Below are positions 1 to 6,273 of a stretch of DNA of 10,496 nucleotides, piece by piece. The DNA comes from CAYNYI01 sp964401455 (lineage in GTDB: Bacteria > Fibrobacterota > OXYB2-FULL-49-7 > CAYNYI01). Positions within the stretch are counted from its first letter, which is position 1, and each line of letters starts with the position of its first letter. A program made the position numbers and the translations under genes. The notes beneath the pieces are model-generated. The model did no database searches. It had not been told where the DNA came from and saw only the letters and a list, made by a program, of their open reading frames with translations. The stretch is taken from NCBI GenBank assembly GCA_964401455.1, contig CAYNYI010000098.1, positions 1 to 10,496 on the forward strand, written 5' to 3'.

Positions 1-1
1 G

Positions 2-376
2 TTTCGACTGGAATTAAGGCAGGGTAATCCTGATCTTTTAATTGATGTCTGCCATAATCCTTCAGGTACCGAGGCTTTATCTGCATATCTTAGCAGACAC
101 TTCAGTGATAAACCTGCAGCTTTTTTACTGGGAATTCTAAAAGGCAAGGATGCTGAAGGAATGATGAAAGCGCTTAAACAGGGGGATAATCGGAAAATTA
201 TAAGGGTCGCTTTACGTACACCGCTTGCTGACAATACTAACTGCAAAAATATGGAAGAAGGCATTGCTGAGGCCCGTAAGCATGCAAAAGGCGGATTAAT
301 TATTATATGCGGGTCGTTTCATACGGTAGAAGAGGCTGCGCCGTACCTGGGTTATAATGCTTCCATAATGACCTAA
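2..376 (+). CDS. folC: Folylpolyglutamate synthase/dihydrofolate synthase, C-terminal part (5' end outside window)
   Basis: This frame is open from the left edge to TAA at 374-376, so only about 124 C-terminal residues are present. They match the C-terminal Mur-ligase-type domain of FolC, the cytoplasmic enzyme that adds glutamate to folates and, in many bacteria, also makes dihydrofolate. Seen directly: an FRLE stretch followed by a hydrophobic strand and DVCHNPSG, the family's DGAHNP motif with G-A replaced by V-C; a conserved FLLGILKGKD strand-loop (usually G.l.dKD); and near the end the GSFHTVEEA motif, corresponding to the GS.y.v.e. end of FolC proteins. The Walker A region would lie upstream, outside the window. 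The next gene starts 79 bases downstream, so co-transcription with the moxR cluster is possible but not shown. Family identification is firm from the two motifs; the substrate range cannot be judged. Confidence 0.88.
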   Translation, partial: FRLELRQGNPDLLIDVCHNPSGTEALSAYLSRHFSDKPAAFLLGILKGKDAEGMMKALKQGDNRKIIRVALRTPLADNTNCKNMEEGIAEARKHAKGGLIIICGSFHTVEEAAPYLGYNASIMT

Positions 377-379
377 TTC

Positions 380-409
380 TTGAAATTGGTTCCAAAATTA
401 TTTTATTTA
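380..409 (+). promoter_or_regulatory. Possible sigma70-type promoter before moxR cluster
   Basis: TTGAAA at 380-385 and TATTTA at 404-409 are separated by 18 bases in the very AT-rich 79-base gap between folC and moxR. AT-rich sequence produces such matches easily, so this is a weak candidate and transcription could equally read through from folC. Confidence 0.25.
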
Positions 410-455
410 TTTAAGATATTAATTAAGTAATAACGCTGTAAAAGAAAGGTTTTTT

Positions 456-1442
456 ATGTTGGACAATACGCTGCCGGGAGAGGTCCTTCTGGAAAAAAGC
501 GCGGTTACTCAAAAAATTGCCTCAGAGGTTTCTAAAAGGATTGTCGGTCAGAAGAAAATGATAGAAAGAATAATTATAGGTCTTTTGTCTGACGGGCATA
601 TACTTTTAGAAGGCGTGCCGGGGCTTGCGAAAACCTTGACTGTCTCTTCTGTGGCCGAAGCTGTTAATACAGGATTTCAGAGAATACAGTTTACTCCGGA
701 CCTTCTTCCCGCAGATCTTGTCGGGACAATGATCTTTGATCAGAAGACCGGGGATTTTATCCCCAAAAAAGGTCCGGTTTTTTCTAATATCATACTCGCC
801 GATGAGATTAACCGCGCTCCTGCAAAGGTTCAAAGTGCGCTTTTAGAGTGCATGCAGGAAAAGCAGGTAACTATCGGAGATGAAACATACAAGCTGGACA
901 GCCCTTTTCTGGTTCTCGCTACGCAAAACCCGATTGAACAGGAGGGTACATATCCATTGCCTGAAGCTCAGCTGGACAGATTTATGCTAAAGGTCTCAGT
1001 TGATTATCCGGAGCGTGAAGAGGAAAGGACTATGCTCGACAAGATGACCGGAGAAAGCAAAATTAACCTTTCCCCCGTAGCTTCAGCTTCAGAAATACTC
1101 GAATGCAGAGATACTGTTCGAAAAATTTTCGTAGACGGGAAAATCAAGGACTATATAATTGATATTGTAAGTGCTACAAGAACTCCTGAAAAATATAAAC
1201 TGAAAGACCTTGTAGAGCTTATTGATTTCGGAGCATCGCCTCGTGCTTCAATCTATTTATGTGAGGCCGCGAGAGCCCGTGCTTTTATGAAAGGAAGGGG
1301 ATTTGTAACTCCGGAAGACGTTAAAATGATCGGTTTCGACGTACTTCGTCACAGGGTCATGCCCAGTTTTGAAGCAAGGGCGGAGGATATTGGATCTGAA
1401 CAGATTATTTCAAGAATATTTGATGCCGTTGAAGTTCCCTGA
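456..1442 (+). CDS. MoxR family AAA+ ATPase
   Basis: A 328-residue cytoplasmic AAA+ ATPase of the MoxR branch, a chaperone-like family that often acts with VWA-domain partners encoded beside it. Seen directly: Walker A GVPGLAKT (residues 53-60), Walker B ILADEINRAP with the acidic pair at 116-117, sensor 1 ATQNP (155-159), a candidate arginine finger in AQLDRF (R175), sensor 2 GASPRAS (259-265), and the C-terminal lid with RGFVTPEDVK and VLRHR. All nucleotide-binding elements look intact and the length is typical. The ATG at 456 follows GAAAGG (444-449) at a spacing of 6. It is first in a four-gene cluster with a TPR protein, a DUF58 protein and a DUF4381-like protein, which is the context of Bat-associated MoxR proteins. 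Family assignment is secure; the specific substrate is unknown. Confidence 0.97.
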   Translation: MLDNTLPGEVLLEKSAVTQKIASEVSKRIVGQKKMIERIIIGLLSDGHILLEGVPGLAKTLTVSSVAEAVNTGFQRIQFTPDLLPADLVGTMIFDQKTGDFIPKKGPVFSNIILADEINRAPAKVQSALLECMQEKQVTIGDETYKLDSPFLVLATQNPIEQEGTYPLPEAQLDRFMLKVSVDYPEREEERTMLDKMTGESKINLSPVASASEILECRDTVRKIFVDGKIKDYIIDIVSATRTPEKYKLKDLVELIDFGASPRASIYLCEAARARAFMKGRGFVTPEDVKMIGFDVLRHRVMPSFEARAEDIGSEQIISRIFDAVEVP

Positions 1443-1447
1443 TTTAA

Positions 1448-1453
1448 AAGGAG
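1448..1453 (+). promoter_or_regulatory. Shine-Dalgarno AAGGAG fixing a TTG start
   Basis: AAGGAG lies 8 bases before TTG at 1462. It favours that start over the in-frame ATG at 1369, which lies inside moxR and has no comparable site. The TTG start also places a signal peptide exactly at the N-terminus. Confidence 0.75.
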
Positions 1454-1461
1454 CAGACTTT

Positions 1462-2388
1462 TTGAAAAAAACATTGGTAATCTTTTCTCTGATCATTTTT
1501 TCGACTATGCTTTTGAATGCTGAAAAAGTCATGATATTTGATGAGAATAAAGGAATAATATTTATTGAGAAAGAAAAGGTCAATGATTATAGGTCATCGA
1601 AAAACTCAGGCGAGAGCAAAAAAACGTCCACCAAGGCGTTGTCCGGGAAAAAGAATCTCAATGATAAGGAATATTACAAAGTCGGAGAAGAATACTGGAA
1701 GGACGGAGAATATGATGAGGCCTTAAAACTTTTCCGCAAAGCCTACCGCAGTAAGCCGCTTCCAAGGTATTATTATTGGCAGGCCCGGTGTCTTCAGGAA
1801 AAAGAACAGGACGGCTTTAAAGAAATGTTTCTGAGAATAATCAAACAAAACCCTGACAGTGATGTAGCGGATGATGCACTTTTTATGCTTGGTTATGAGG
1901 CTGAACTTTCCAGGAATTATGAAGAAGCCCTTGAATATTACAGGAACCTTATCGTTAAATATCCATACGGAAAGTCTGAAGTCAATCATCTTGATCTTCC
2001 CGGAATGGCGCGTTCGCAGATATCACTTATTAAGTCTGATGTGTCAAGACGGCTCGACCTTTTAAACATCAGAGGTAACACAATGAAAGAAAAAGCCGCT
2101 ATTTTCAGAAAAAAAATCGGGCTTCCTCCGGCTTCGGGGGAACTGGACAGAAAGACGGTGTCCCTTCTTATAAAGTATTCTGAGCGAAAAGAAAAAGAGA
2201 CTGAACTTTTAAGGGTCAGACAGGAGAAACAGTCCCGGCTCCGGAAAATATTCGGAACCGGATTTCTCCTGCTTAATCTGTTTCTCATTGCCGCGGCAAT
2301 TACCGCCAACCTTCTGACTTCTGCCAGAGTAACCAGGCTTTCAATGATAAAAGAAGAAGAAGGGGATACCCTTTCTGCGGTTTCTTAG
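1462..2388 (+). CDS. Exported TPR protein with C-terminal membrane anchor (Bat cluster)
   Basis: A 308-residue protein starting with TTG. Residues 1-20 form a signal peptide (KK, hydrophobic stretch, LLNA before the likely cleavage site). A charged, Ser/Lys-rich linker runs to about residue 68. TPR-like helical repeats follow at about 70-100 (YYKVGEEYWKDGEYDEALKL) and 133-168 (DALFMLGYEAELSRNYEEAL). Residues 212-242 loosely resemble a peptidoglycan-binding repeat (FRKKIGLP..SGELDRKTV). A basic, coiled-coil-prone stretch (241-262) precedes a transmembrane helix at about 264-287 and a short C-terminal tail. Inferred topology: repeats in the periplasm, tail in the cytoplasm. It sits 19 bases after moxR and 24 before the DUF58 gene, so it is probably co-translated with them. 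TPR proteins (BatC, BatE) occur in bat operons, but normally after the VWA genes; I cannot assign it to either. Function unknown. Confidence 0.85.
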   Translation: MKKTLVIFSLIIFSTMLLNAEKVMIFDENKGIIFIEKEKVNDYRSSKNSGESKKTSTKALSGKKNLNDKEYYKVGEEYWKDGEYDEALKLFRKAYRSKPLPRYYYWQARCLQEKEQDGFKEMFLRIIKQNPDSDVADDALFMLGYEAELSRNYEEALEYYRNLIVKYPYGKSEVNHLDLPGMARSQISLIKSDVSRRLDLLNIRGNTMKEKAAIFRKKIGLPPASGELDRKTVSLLIKYSERKEKETELLRVRQEKQSRLRKIFGTGFLLLNLFLIAAAITANLLTSARVTRLSMIKEEEGDTLSAVS

Positions 2389-2412
2389 AAACAGCCGAAG
2401 GCTTAAAGTATT

Positions 2413-3291
2413 ATGATAACACGGAAACTTCTTAAAAAAGTCCGACGAATAGAACTCAGAACCCGTTCTGTCGTAGAGGAAATTTTTTCAGGCGCTTATC
2501 ATTCTGTTTTTAAAGGGCAGGGGATGGAATTTGCCGAGGTAAGAGAATATTACCCGGGCGATGATGTGCGCAGTATTGACTGGAATGTAACTGCAAGAAT
2601 GAGGGCACCGTATGTAAAAAAGTACGAGGAAGAACGCGAGCTCACGATAATGATAGCTGTTGATGCTTCTGGTTCCGGGATATTCGGATCTAAAACTAAA
2701 ATGAAGGGGGAAGCTGCCGCGGAACTTTGCGCTTTGCTGGCATTGTCCGCGATAAAAAATAATGACCGTGTAGGTTTGATTATTTTTACTTCGGGTATAG
2801 AGAAATTTATTCCTCCGCAAAAGGGGAGAAACCATGTTCTCAGGCTTATAAGGGAACTGCTTTATTTTCGTCCTCTCAAAAAAGGAACCGACGTCTGCTC
2901 GGCGCTGGATTATTTTGCGGGAGTAATAAAGAAAAAAAGCATTTTTTTTCTTATCTCTGATTTTATTTCGCCCCCTTTTGAAAAAAAGCTGCGCGCTGTT
3001 TCCGGAAAACATGATGTTATAGCCATGTGCGTAAGAGATCCGAGAGAATTCCAAATCCCGGATGCAGGGTTTGTTGAACTTGAGGATTCGGAAACCGGAG
3101 AAGAAGTTCTTGTGGATACTTCTTCTGAAGAATTTCGGACTGTATTTTACAGGGAGACTAAAAAGCAGTTTGAAACTTTGAGAAATCTTTTTAAAAGAAC
3201 CAGGACGGATTTTCTTGAGATTTCACCCGAAGGAGACTTTACCGAAGTTATTGTTAAATATTTTGCCAGAAGAAAAAAGGAACGGCGATAA
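2413..3291 (+). CDS. DUF58 domain protein (vWA-like, MoxR partner)
   Basis: A 292-residue soluble protein with no signal peptide or membrane segment. The DUF58 signature is clear at residues 43-61: VREYYPGDDVRSIDWNVTA. Upstream lies the family's typical N-terminus (RRIELRTRSVVEEIFSGAYHSVFKGQG). A vWA-like fold follows, with a MIDAS-like DASGSG at 84-89 retaining the DxSxS spacing, a VGLIIFTSGIEKFIPP strand-loop, and an ISDF segment near residue 181. DUF58 proteins are regularly encoded beside MoxR ATPases and are presumed to work with them in the cytoplasm; biochemical roles are mostly undefined. ATG 2413 follows a modest GAAGG (2397-2401) at 11 bases. The 3' end runs to within 4 bases of the next start, so the genes are probably translationally coupled. 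Confidence 0.95.
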   Translation: MITRKLLKKVRRIELRTRSVVEEIFSGAYHSVFKGQGMEFAEVREYYPGDDVRSIDWNVTARMRAPYVKKYEEERELTIMIAVDASGSGIFGSKTKMKGEAAAELCALLALSAIKNNDRVGLIIFTSGIEKFIPPQKGRNHVLRLIRELLYFRPLKKGTDVCSALDYFAGVIKKKSIFFLISDFISPPFEKKLRAVSGKHDVIAMCVRDPREFQIPDAGFVELEDSETGEEVLVDTSSEEFRTVFYRETKKQFETLRNLFKRTRTDFLEISPEGDFTEVIVKYFARRKKERR

Positions 3292-3295
3292 ACTT

Positions 3296-4219
3296 ATGAA
3301 TCCGCGTTATATTCTTGCAATTATGTTTTCATTTTTGATCTTTAATGCTCACCCTTTTGACCTGGATGTTTCGGTCTCGGACAGTATCCTGACCGTTGGA
3401 GAGCCTTTTGACTATAAAATATGTGCAGAAAAAGATTCATGTTATCCGATAAAACTTCCCTTTATGGATGAAAAAGAAAGTGTCTTCAATGTTATTTATA
3501 AAACTAATATATCCGGCGGAACCGAAAAAGGTTGCGGCTCCGGGATAACATACAGGCTGGCTGCTTTTCAAACCGGGGAACTTACTGTTCCGGGTGCGGT
3601 ATTTACTGATGGCGAAGACACGGTATCTTCTGATTCTGTAAAGGTAAGAGTGGTTTCCGTCTTGCCGGACTCAGTGCTGCATGATACTTCCGGTCCTCCG
3701 CCTTTTGCTCCGATAAAACCGGAAGCGGTAATGGGTTCATATGCCGAGGAAATACTTGCTGCTGCAATTGTTGTACTTATTTTTTCTTTGGCGGCTTTTT
3801 ATTTATTAAGGCGTAATTCTCACCGCGGATCACTGGATGAAATAAAAAAACCGGCTTTGCCTCCGCATATTATGGCGTATCAGGAGCTGGACAAGGTCGA
3901 GGCAGAAGCTCTTCCGTCTAAGGGACAGTATAGGAAATTCTGTTTTTCATTGTCTTTTGTTCTCAGACGTTATTTAGGACTGCGTTATGGCTTTTATGCT
4001 CTGGAGTCCACAACAGAGGAGCTGCTTGAAAGGATTGTAAAAATAAGTATGCCTGAGGATATCAAGAAAAGGATAGGGGAGCTTTGCCTGGCGGAAGATA
4101 CCGTGAAATTCGCCGGAAGAATACCAACGGTTTCAGAATGTGACAGAATGTTGCTTGAAACAAGAAAGATCGTGGATTTATCGAAGCCCGGTCCGGGAAG
4201 CGGAGGTCCTTCCACATAA
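3296..4219 (+). CDS. BatD-like/DUF4381-like membrane protein
   Basis: A 307-residue single-pass membrane protein. ATG 3296 is 4 bases after the DUF58 stop and opens a signal peptide (residues 1-19, ending FLIFNAHP). Residues 22-120 look like a beta-rich periplasmic domain (VSVSDSILTVGEPFDYKI..., GELTVPGAVF, SSDSVKVRVV), similar in style to one BatD domain. A Pro-rich linker (GPPPFAPIKP, 133-142) leads to a transmembrane helix at about 153-172. The cytoplasmic part (173-307) matches DUF4381-type proteins: RKFCFSLSFVLRRYLGLRYG, the ALESTTEELL motif, and a final AEDTVKFAGRIPTVSECD helix pair. Three Cys (43, 49, 80) lie in the periplasmic domain and could form a disulfide. The protein would link the cytoplasmic MoxR/DUF58 pair to the periplasm. 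The family assignment rests on motif memory, not a search. Confidence 0.85.
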   Translation: MNPRYILAIMFSFLIFNAHPFDLDVSVSDSILTVGEPFDYKICAEKDSCYPIKLPFMDEKESVFNVIYKTNISGGTEKGCGSGITYRLAAFQTGELTVPGAVFTDGEDTVSSDSVKVRVVSVLPDSVLHDTSGPPPFAPIKPEAVMGSYAEEILAAAIVVLIFSLAAFYLLRRNSHRGSLDEIKKPALPPHIMAYQELDKVEAEALPSKGQYRKFCFSLSFVLRRYLGLRYGFYALESTTEELLERIVKISMPEDIKKRIGELCLAEDTVKFAGRIPTVSECDRMLLETRKIVDLSKPGPGSGGPST

Positions 4220-4295
4220 TCTCAACTTTTTTGAATGTGTGTTTTTTCACCCTGATTTTGGGGATGTCTTTTGCTCTGTCGTTTAGCGATTATTT

Positions 4296-4874
4296 TCATC
4301 CGAATACTAGTGTTTCCTTGATTCCTGTTTGATCCATAATATAGAAAGCCGCGTTCTGATTAAGCCAGTTCGGCTGATGGGCGTCAGACCCCGGTACAAA
4401 GCGGAAGCCGAGTGAAGCCGCCTTCTTAAAGCCTTCCTTCCAGTTATAACGCCAAGAGTATCTGTTACTGACTTCTATAAAGCACTCAGACGGCAGCCTT
4501 GAGAAATCTGTATTAAAGACCAGGGGGTGGGCTATTATAAGAGGCTTTCCTGTTTCTAAAAGTTTTTCGGCGCCTTTATAATCCTCTGTTTTGTCTCTGC
4601 AGTGAAAAATAAAGTATTCAGTATTCAGCGGCAGTGCTTTATCTATCCATTCCGACCCGTTTATTTCCAGACCGACCTTGATGCCAAGGGATCTTAGAAT
4701 ATTTTCGTAACTTTCGAACTCCTTCTCTGAGATATAATCCAGATGATCGGAAATACCAATGGTGTCGGCATGGCTTATTTCTGAAACAAGAAAAGGGGTT
4801 TGTTCGGGCACTACTCCGCTGTCATTATGGCTGTATACGGTATGGATATGTAGATCCTGTCTGAGTTTGCTCAT
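4296..4874 (-). CDS. PHP-domain metal-dependent phosphoesterase
   Basis: A 192-residue protein with the PHP fold, found in histidinol phosphatases, polymerase exonuclease domains and nucleotide/phosphate esterases. Metal-site motifs seen in order: DLHIHTVYSHNDSG (H9, H11, D18), ADTIGISDHLDY (D43, H44), GLEING (E70), IFHCRD (H91), IIAHPL (H116), VPGSDAHQP (D164, H166). The full ligand set appears present, so it should be active. It is shorter than HisJ-type histidinol phosphatases and closer to small stand-alone PHP proteins; the substrate cannot be told. Start: GGAG (plus-strand 4880-4883) lies 5 bases before ATG at 4874, and a good promoter lies just upstream. An in-frame ATG at 4955 would put that promoter inside the gene, so it is rejected. 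The gene converges on the moxR cluster with a 76-base gap. Confidence 0.92.
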   Translation of the reverse strand: MSKLRQDLHIHTVYSHNDSGVVPEQTPFLVSEISHADTIGISDHLDYISEKEFESYENILRSLGIKVGLEINGSEWIDKALPLNTEYFIFHCRDKTEDYKGAEKLLETGKPLIIAHPLVFNTDFSRLPSECFIEVSNRYSWRYNWKEGFKKAASLGFRFVPGSDAHQPNWLNQNAAFYIMDQTGIKETLVFG

Positions 4875-4926
4875 TCTTTCTCCATATTTCAGCTGCTTTT
4901 TATGAATTCGTATCCGAAATATAACA

Positions 4927-4955
4927 TATATACCTTCTAATGGCCAAAGCCTCAA
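4927..4955 (-). promoter_or_regulatory. Candidate sigma70-type promoter for the PHP gene
   Basis: On the minus strand, TTGAGG (plus 4950-4955) and TATATA (plus 4927-4932) are separated by exactly 17 bases. The predicted transcript start near 4920 gives a leader of about 45 bases before ATG 4874. This is one of the better promoter matches in the window. Confidence 0.5.
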
Positions 4956-4962
4956 TAAATCA

Positions 4963-4989
4963 TTGACTTTTAATCTGCAAATTTATAAC
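4963..4989 (+). promoter_or_regulatory. Candidate promoter for the 5042-6744 unit
   Basis: TTGACT (4963-4968) and TATAAC (4984-4989) are near-consensus hexamers with a short 15-base spacer. The site is divergent from the PHP promoter and only 8 bases from it, so the two could interfere or share a regulator. Suboptimal spacing keeps confidence moderate. Confidence 0.4.
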
Positions 4990-5041
4990 TTATTTCCGTT
5001 GAGGTCAATATTTTAAAAATTTTAAAAAGAGGTTCTTCTGA

Positions 5042-5278
5042 ATGATTAACGCTGAGCACGCACAATCTGAGAATGAGATTATCGATCCTGAAAATATTTC
5101 TGCGATAGATGATGATTCCGATCTCGGCTATGATGAAGATGACGCTTATGCCGATGAAGAAGCTGTAGATGCTGAATCCGAAAACGGCATTGAGGAAATG
5201 GATTTTTCCCGTCAGGATTTCAGCATTTCCGATGAATGGACAGATCTAACGGAGCAGGAACTTCAGGAGTTTCAATAA
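5042..5278 (+). CDS. Small, highly acidic protein of unknown function
   Basis: I do not recognise this 78-residue protein. By hand count it has 29 Asp/Glu, one Arg, one His and no Lys, so it should be strongly negative at neutral pH. Acidic clusters lie at residues 23-47 (DDDSD, DEDDAYADEEAVD). The C-terminal third is less extreme and includes hydrophobic and aromatic positions (MDFSRQDFSISDEWTDLTEQELQEF), which might form a short helix or docking motif. There is no signal peptide or membrane segment and no cysteine. It is supported as a gene by AAGAGG (5027-5032) 9 bases before ATG 5042, a candidate promoter upstream, and its position as first gene of a same-strand unit with no other reading explaining the space. 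It may be a linker, chaperone-like or nucleic-acid-mimic protein, but nothing visible decides this. Confidence 0.72.
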   Translation: MINAEHAQSENEIIDPENISAIDDDSDLGYDEDDAYADEEAVDAESENGIEEMDFSRQDFSISDEWTDLTEQELQEFQ

Positions 5279-5310
5279 TACCTGAGGAAATTTTTTCCGC
5301 ATTTTAAAAA

Positions 5311-5316
5311 GAAAGG
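5311..5316 (+). promoter_or_regulatory. Shine-Dalgarno GAAAGG fixing a TTG start
   Basis: GAAAGG lies 6 bases before TTG at 5323. The resulting protein begins directly with a signal peptide, and the next in-frame ATG (codon 21) would remove it. Confidence 0.7.
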
Positions 5317-5322
5317 CATCGT

Positions 5323-6270
5323 TTGTTTCGCCTTATTCTTCTTCACTTATTCTTTTTGCATATAACACTCTCAGCAGCGGATATGGTGGCAGTTCTGAAA
5401 TTGGATTTTTCGGATATTGAGCCGGAAAAAGCCCGGGCGCTTACACGGAAGCTTAGAGAGGAATTCATAAATGCGGGAATCTTTGAAGTGATGAATACCG
5501 GTACGCAAACGGAAATTTTATCAGAAAACGGCCTCGGCGGAAAGGTTTGTGAATATAATGAATGCGCTTTTCGAATGGGGCGTGTTCTTAAGGCGGATAA
5601 GGTCTGCGCGGGAACAATCAACAGTAGAGGGGAACGTTATAGAATATCGGTTCGTCTTCTTGATGTACAAAATGAAGAAGTTCTCAGGTTTTATGATGAA
5701 ATCATTGAGGGGGGCTACTCCGAGGCTATGGAAAAAGGCATGTCCAATTGTGCGAGAAAGCTTTCCGGACTTGAGCCGCTTTATGATTTTAAAGAGGAAT
5801 CAACTGATGAATTCGGAGATATCGAAGAAAGAAGAAAAAGAAACACTGCCTCAGGCGGCGGTGTCCTTAAATCTTCTTTGGTGCCGGGATGGGGTCAGGT
5901 AAGTGTCGGCAGAAAAAGAGGCTATGCCTATACCCCTTTAACCGTAGGGCTTATTTCCGCCTATCTCCTGAGCCGAAAAGATAAGTATATTGTTGATGAT
6001 TCCCACGGTATCAGCTTTGAAACAAAAAAACAAGCAGAGGAATTCGTTAACTCAAACTCCGCTTTTTCAGAATATCATCTTGAAAAAGAATCAAAACCAA
6101 GGTTTTTGATATTCGCCGGGACTGTATATGTTTTGAACATCATAGACATTATTATTTTGTCCCGCGACAAAGAAGGCAGGGATGCTTTTTCCGCTTCTTC
6201 AGTAAATTTCTCTGATCGGTTAGTTATGCATACCGGCCTCTGTGATCTGAAACTCACTTTAAATTTCTGA
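5323..6270 (+). CDS. Exported CsgG-like/DUF5683 membrane protein
   Basis: A 315-residue protein starting with TTG. Residues 1-19 form a signal peptide (ILLHLFFLHITLSAA). Residues 21-130 resemble the periplasmic alpha/beta domain of CsgG/FlgO/TolB-N-like proteins: VAVLKLDFSDIEPEKARALT, a CEYNECAFRMGRVLKADKV segment with two Cys (76, 81) five residues apart, and GERYRISVRLLDVQNEEVL. A charged linker (150-178) leads to a DUF5683-like part beginning LKSSLVPGWGQ..VGRKRGY (182-201), with likely membrane helices at about 201-217 and 261-279. The chain ends in a beta-like segment with terminal Phe (LKLTLNF), reminiscent of outer-membrane protein ends. Proteins of this architecture are frequent in FCB-group genomes without known function. 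It is second in a three-gene unit, 44 bases after the acidic protein and 3 bases before the lipoprotein start. Confidence 0.85.
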   Translation: MFRLILLHLFFLHITLSAADMVAVLKLDFSDIEPEKARALTRKLREEFINAGIFEVMNTGTQTEILSENGLGGKVCEYNECAFRMGRVLKADKVCAGTINSRGERYRISVRLLDVQNEEVLRFYDEIIEGGYSEAMEKGMSNCARKLSGLEPLYDFKEESTDEFGDIEERRKRNTASGGGVLKSSLVPGWGQVSVGRKRGYAYTPLTVGLISAYLLSRKDKYIVDDSHGISFETKKQAEEFVNSNSAFSEYHLEKESKPRFLIFAGTVYVLNIIDIIILSRDKEGRDAFSASSVNFSDRLVMHTGLCDLKLTLNF

Positions 6271-6273
6271 TAG

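Noticed and set aside
1369..1461. Upstream ATG extension of the TPR gene inside moxR
   Set aside because: It would bury the signal peptide behind 31 residues, and the SD at 1448-1453 points to TTG 1462.
2488..3054. Long minus-strand open frame opposite the DUF58 gene
   Set aside because: Its 188-residue translation has no recognisable motif, while the plus strand encodes an unmistakable DUF58 protein across the same bases.
3215..3295. Upstream ATG extension of the DUF4381-like gene inside the DUF58 gene
   Set aside because: It would place a charged 27-residue segment before the signal peptide; ATG 3296 gives a clean signal sequence.
4875..4955. Longer PHP protein starting at 4955
   Set aside because: The extra 27 residues precede the conserved N-terminal DLHIHT motif, and the best promoter lies inside the extension; ATG 4874 has a good SD.
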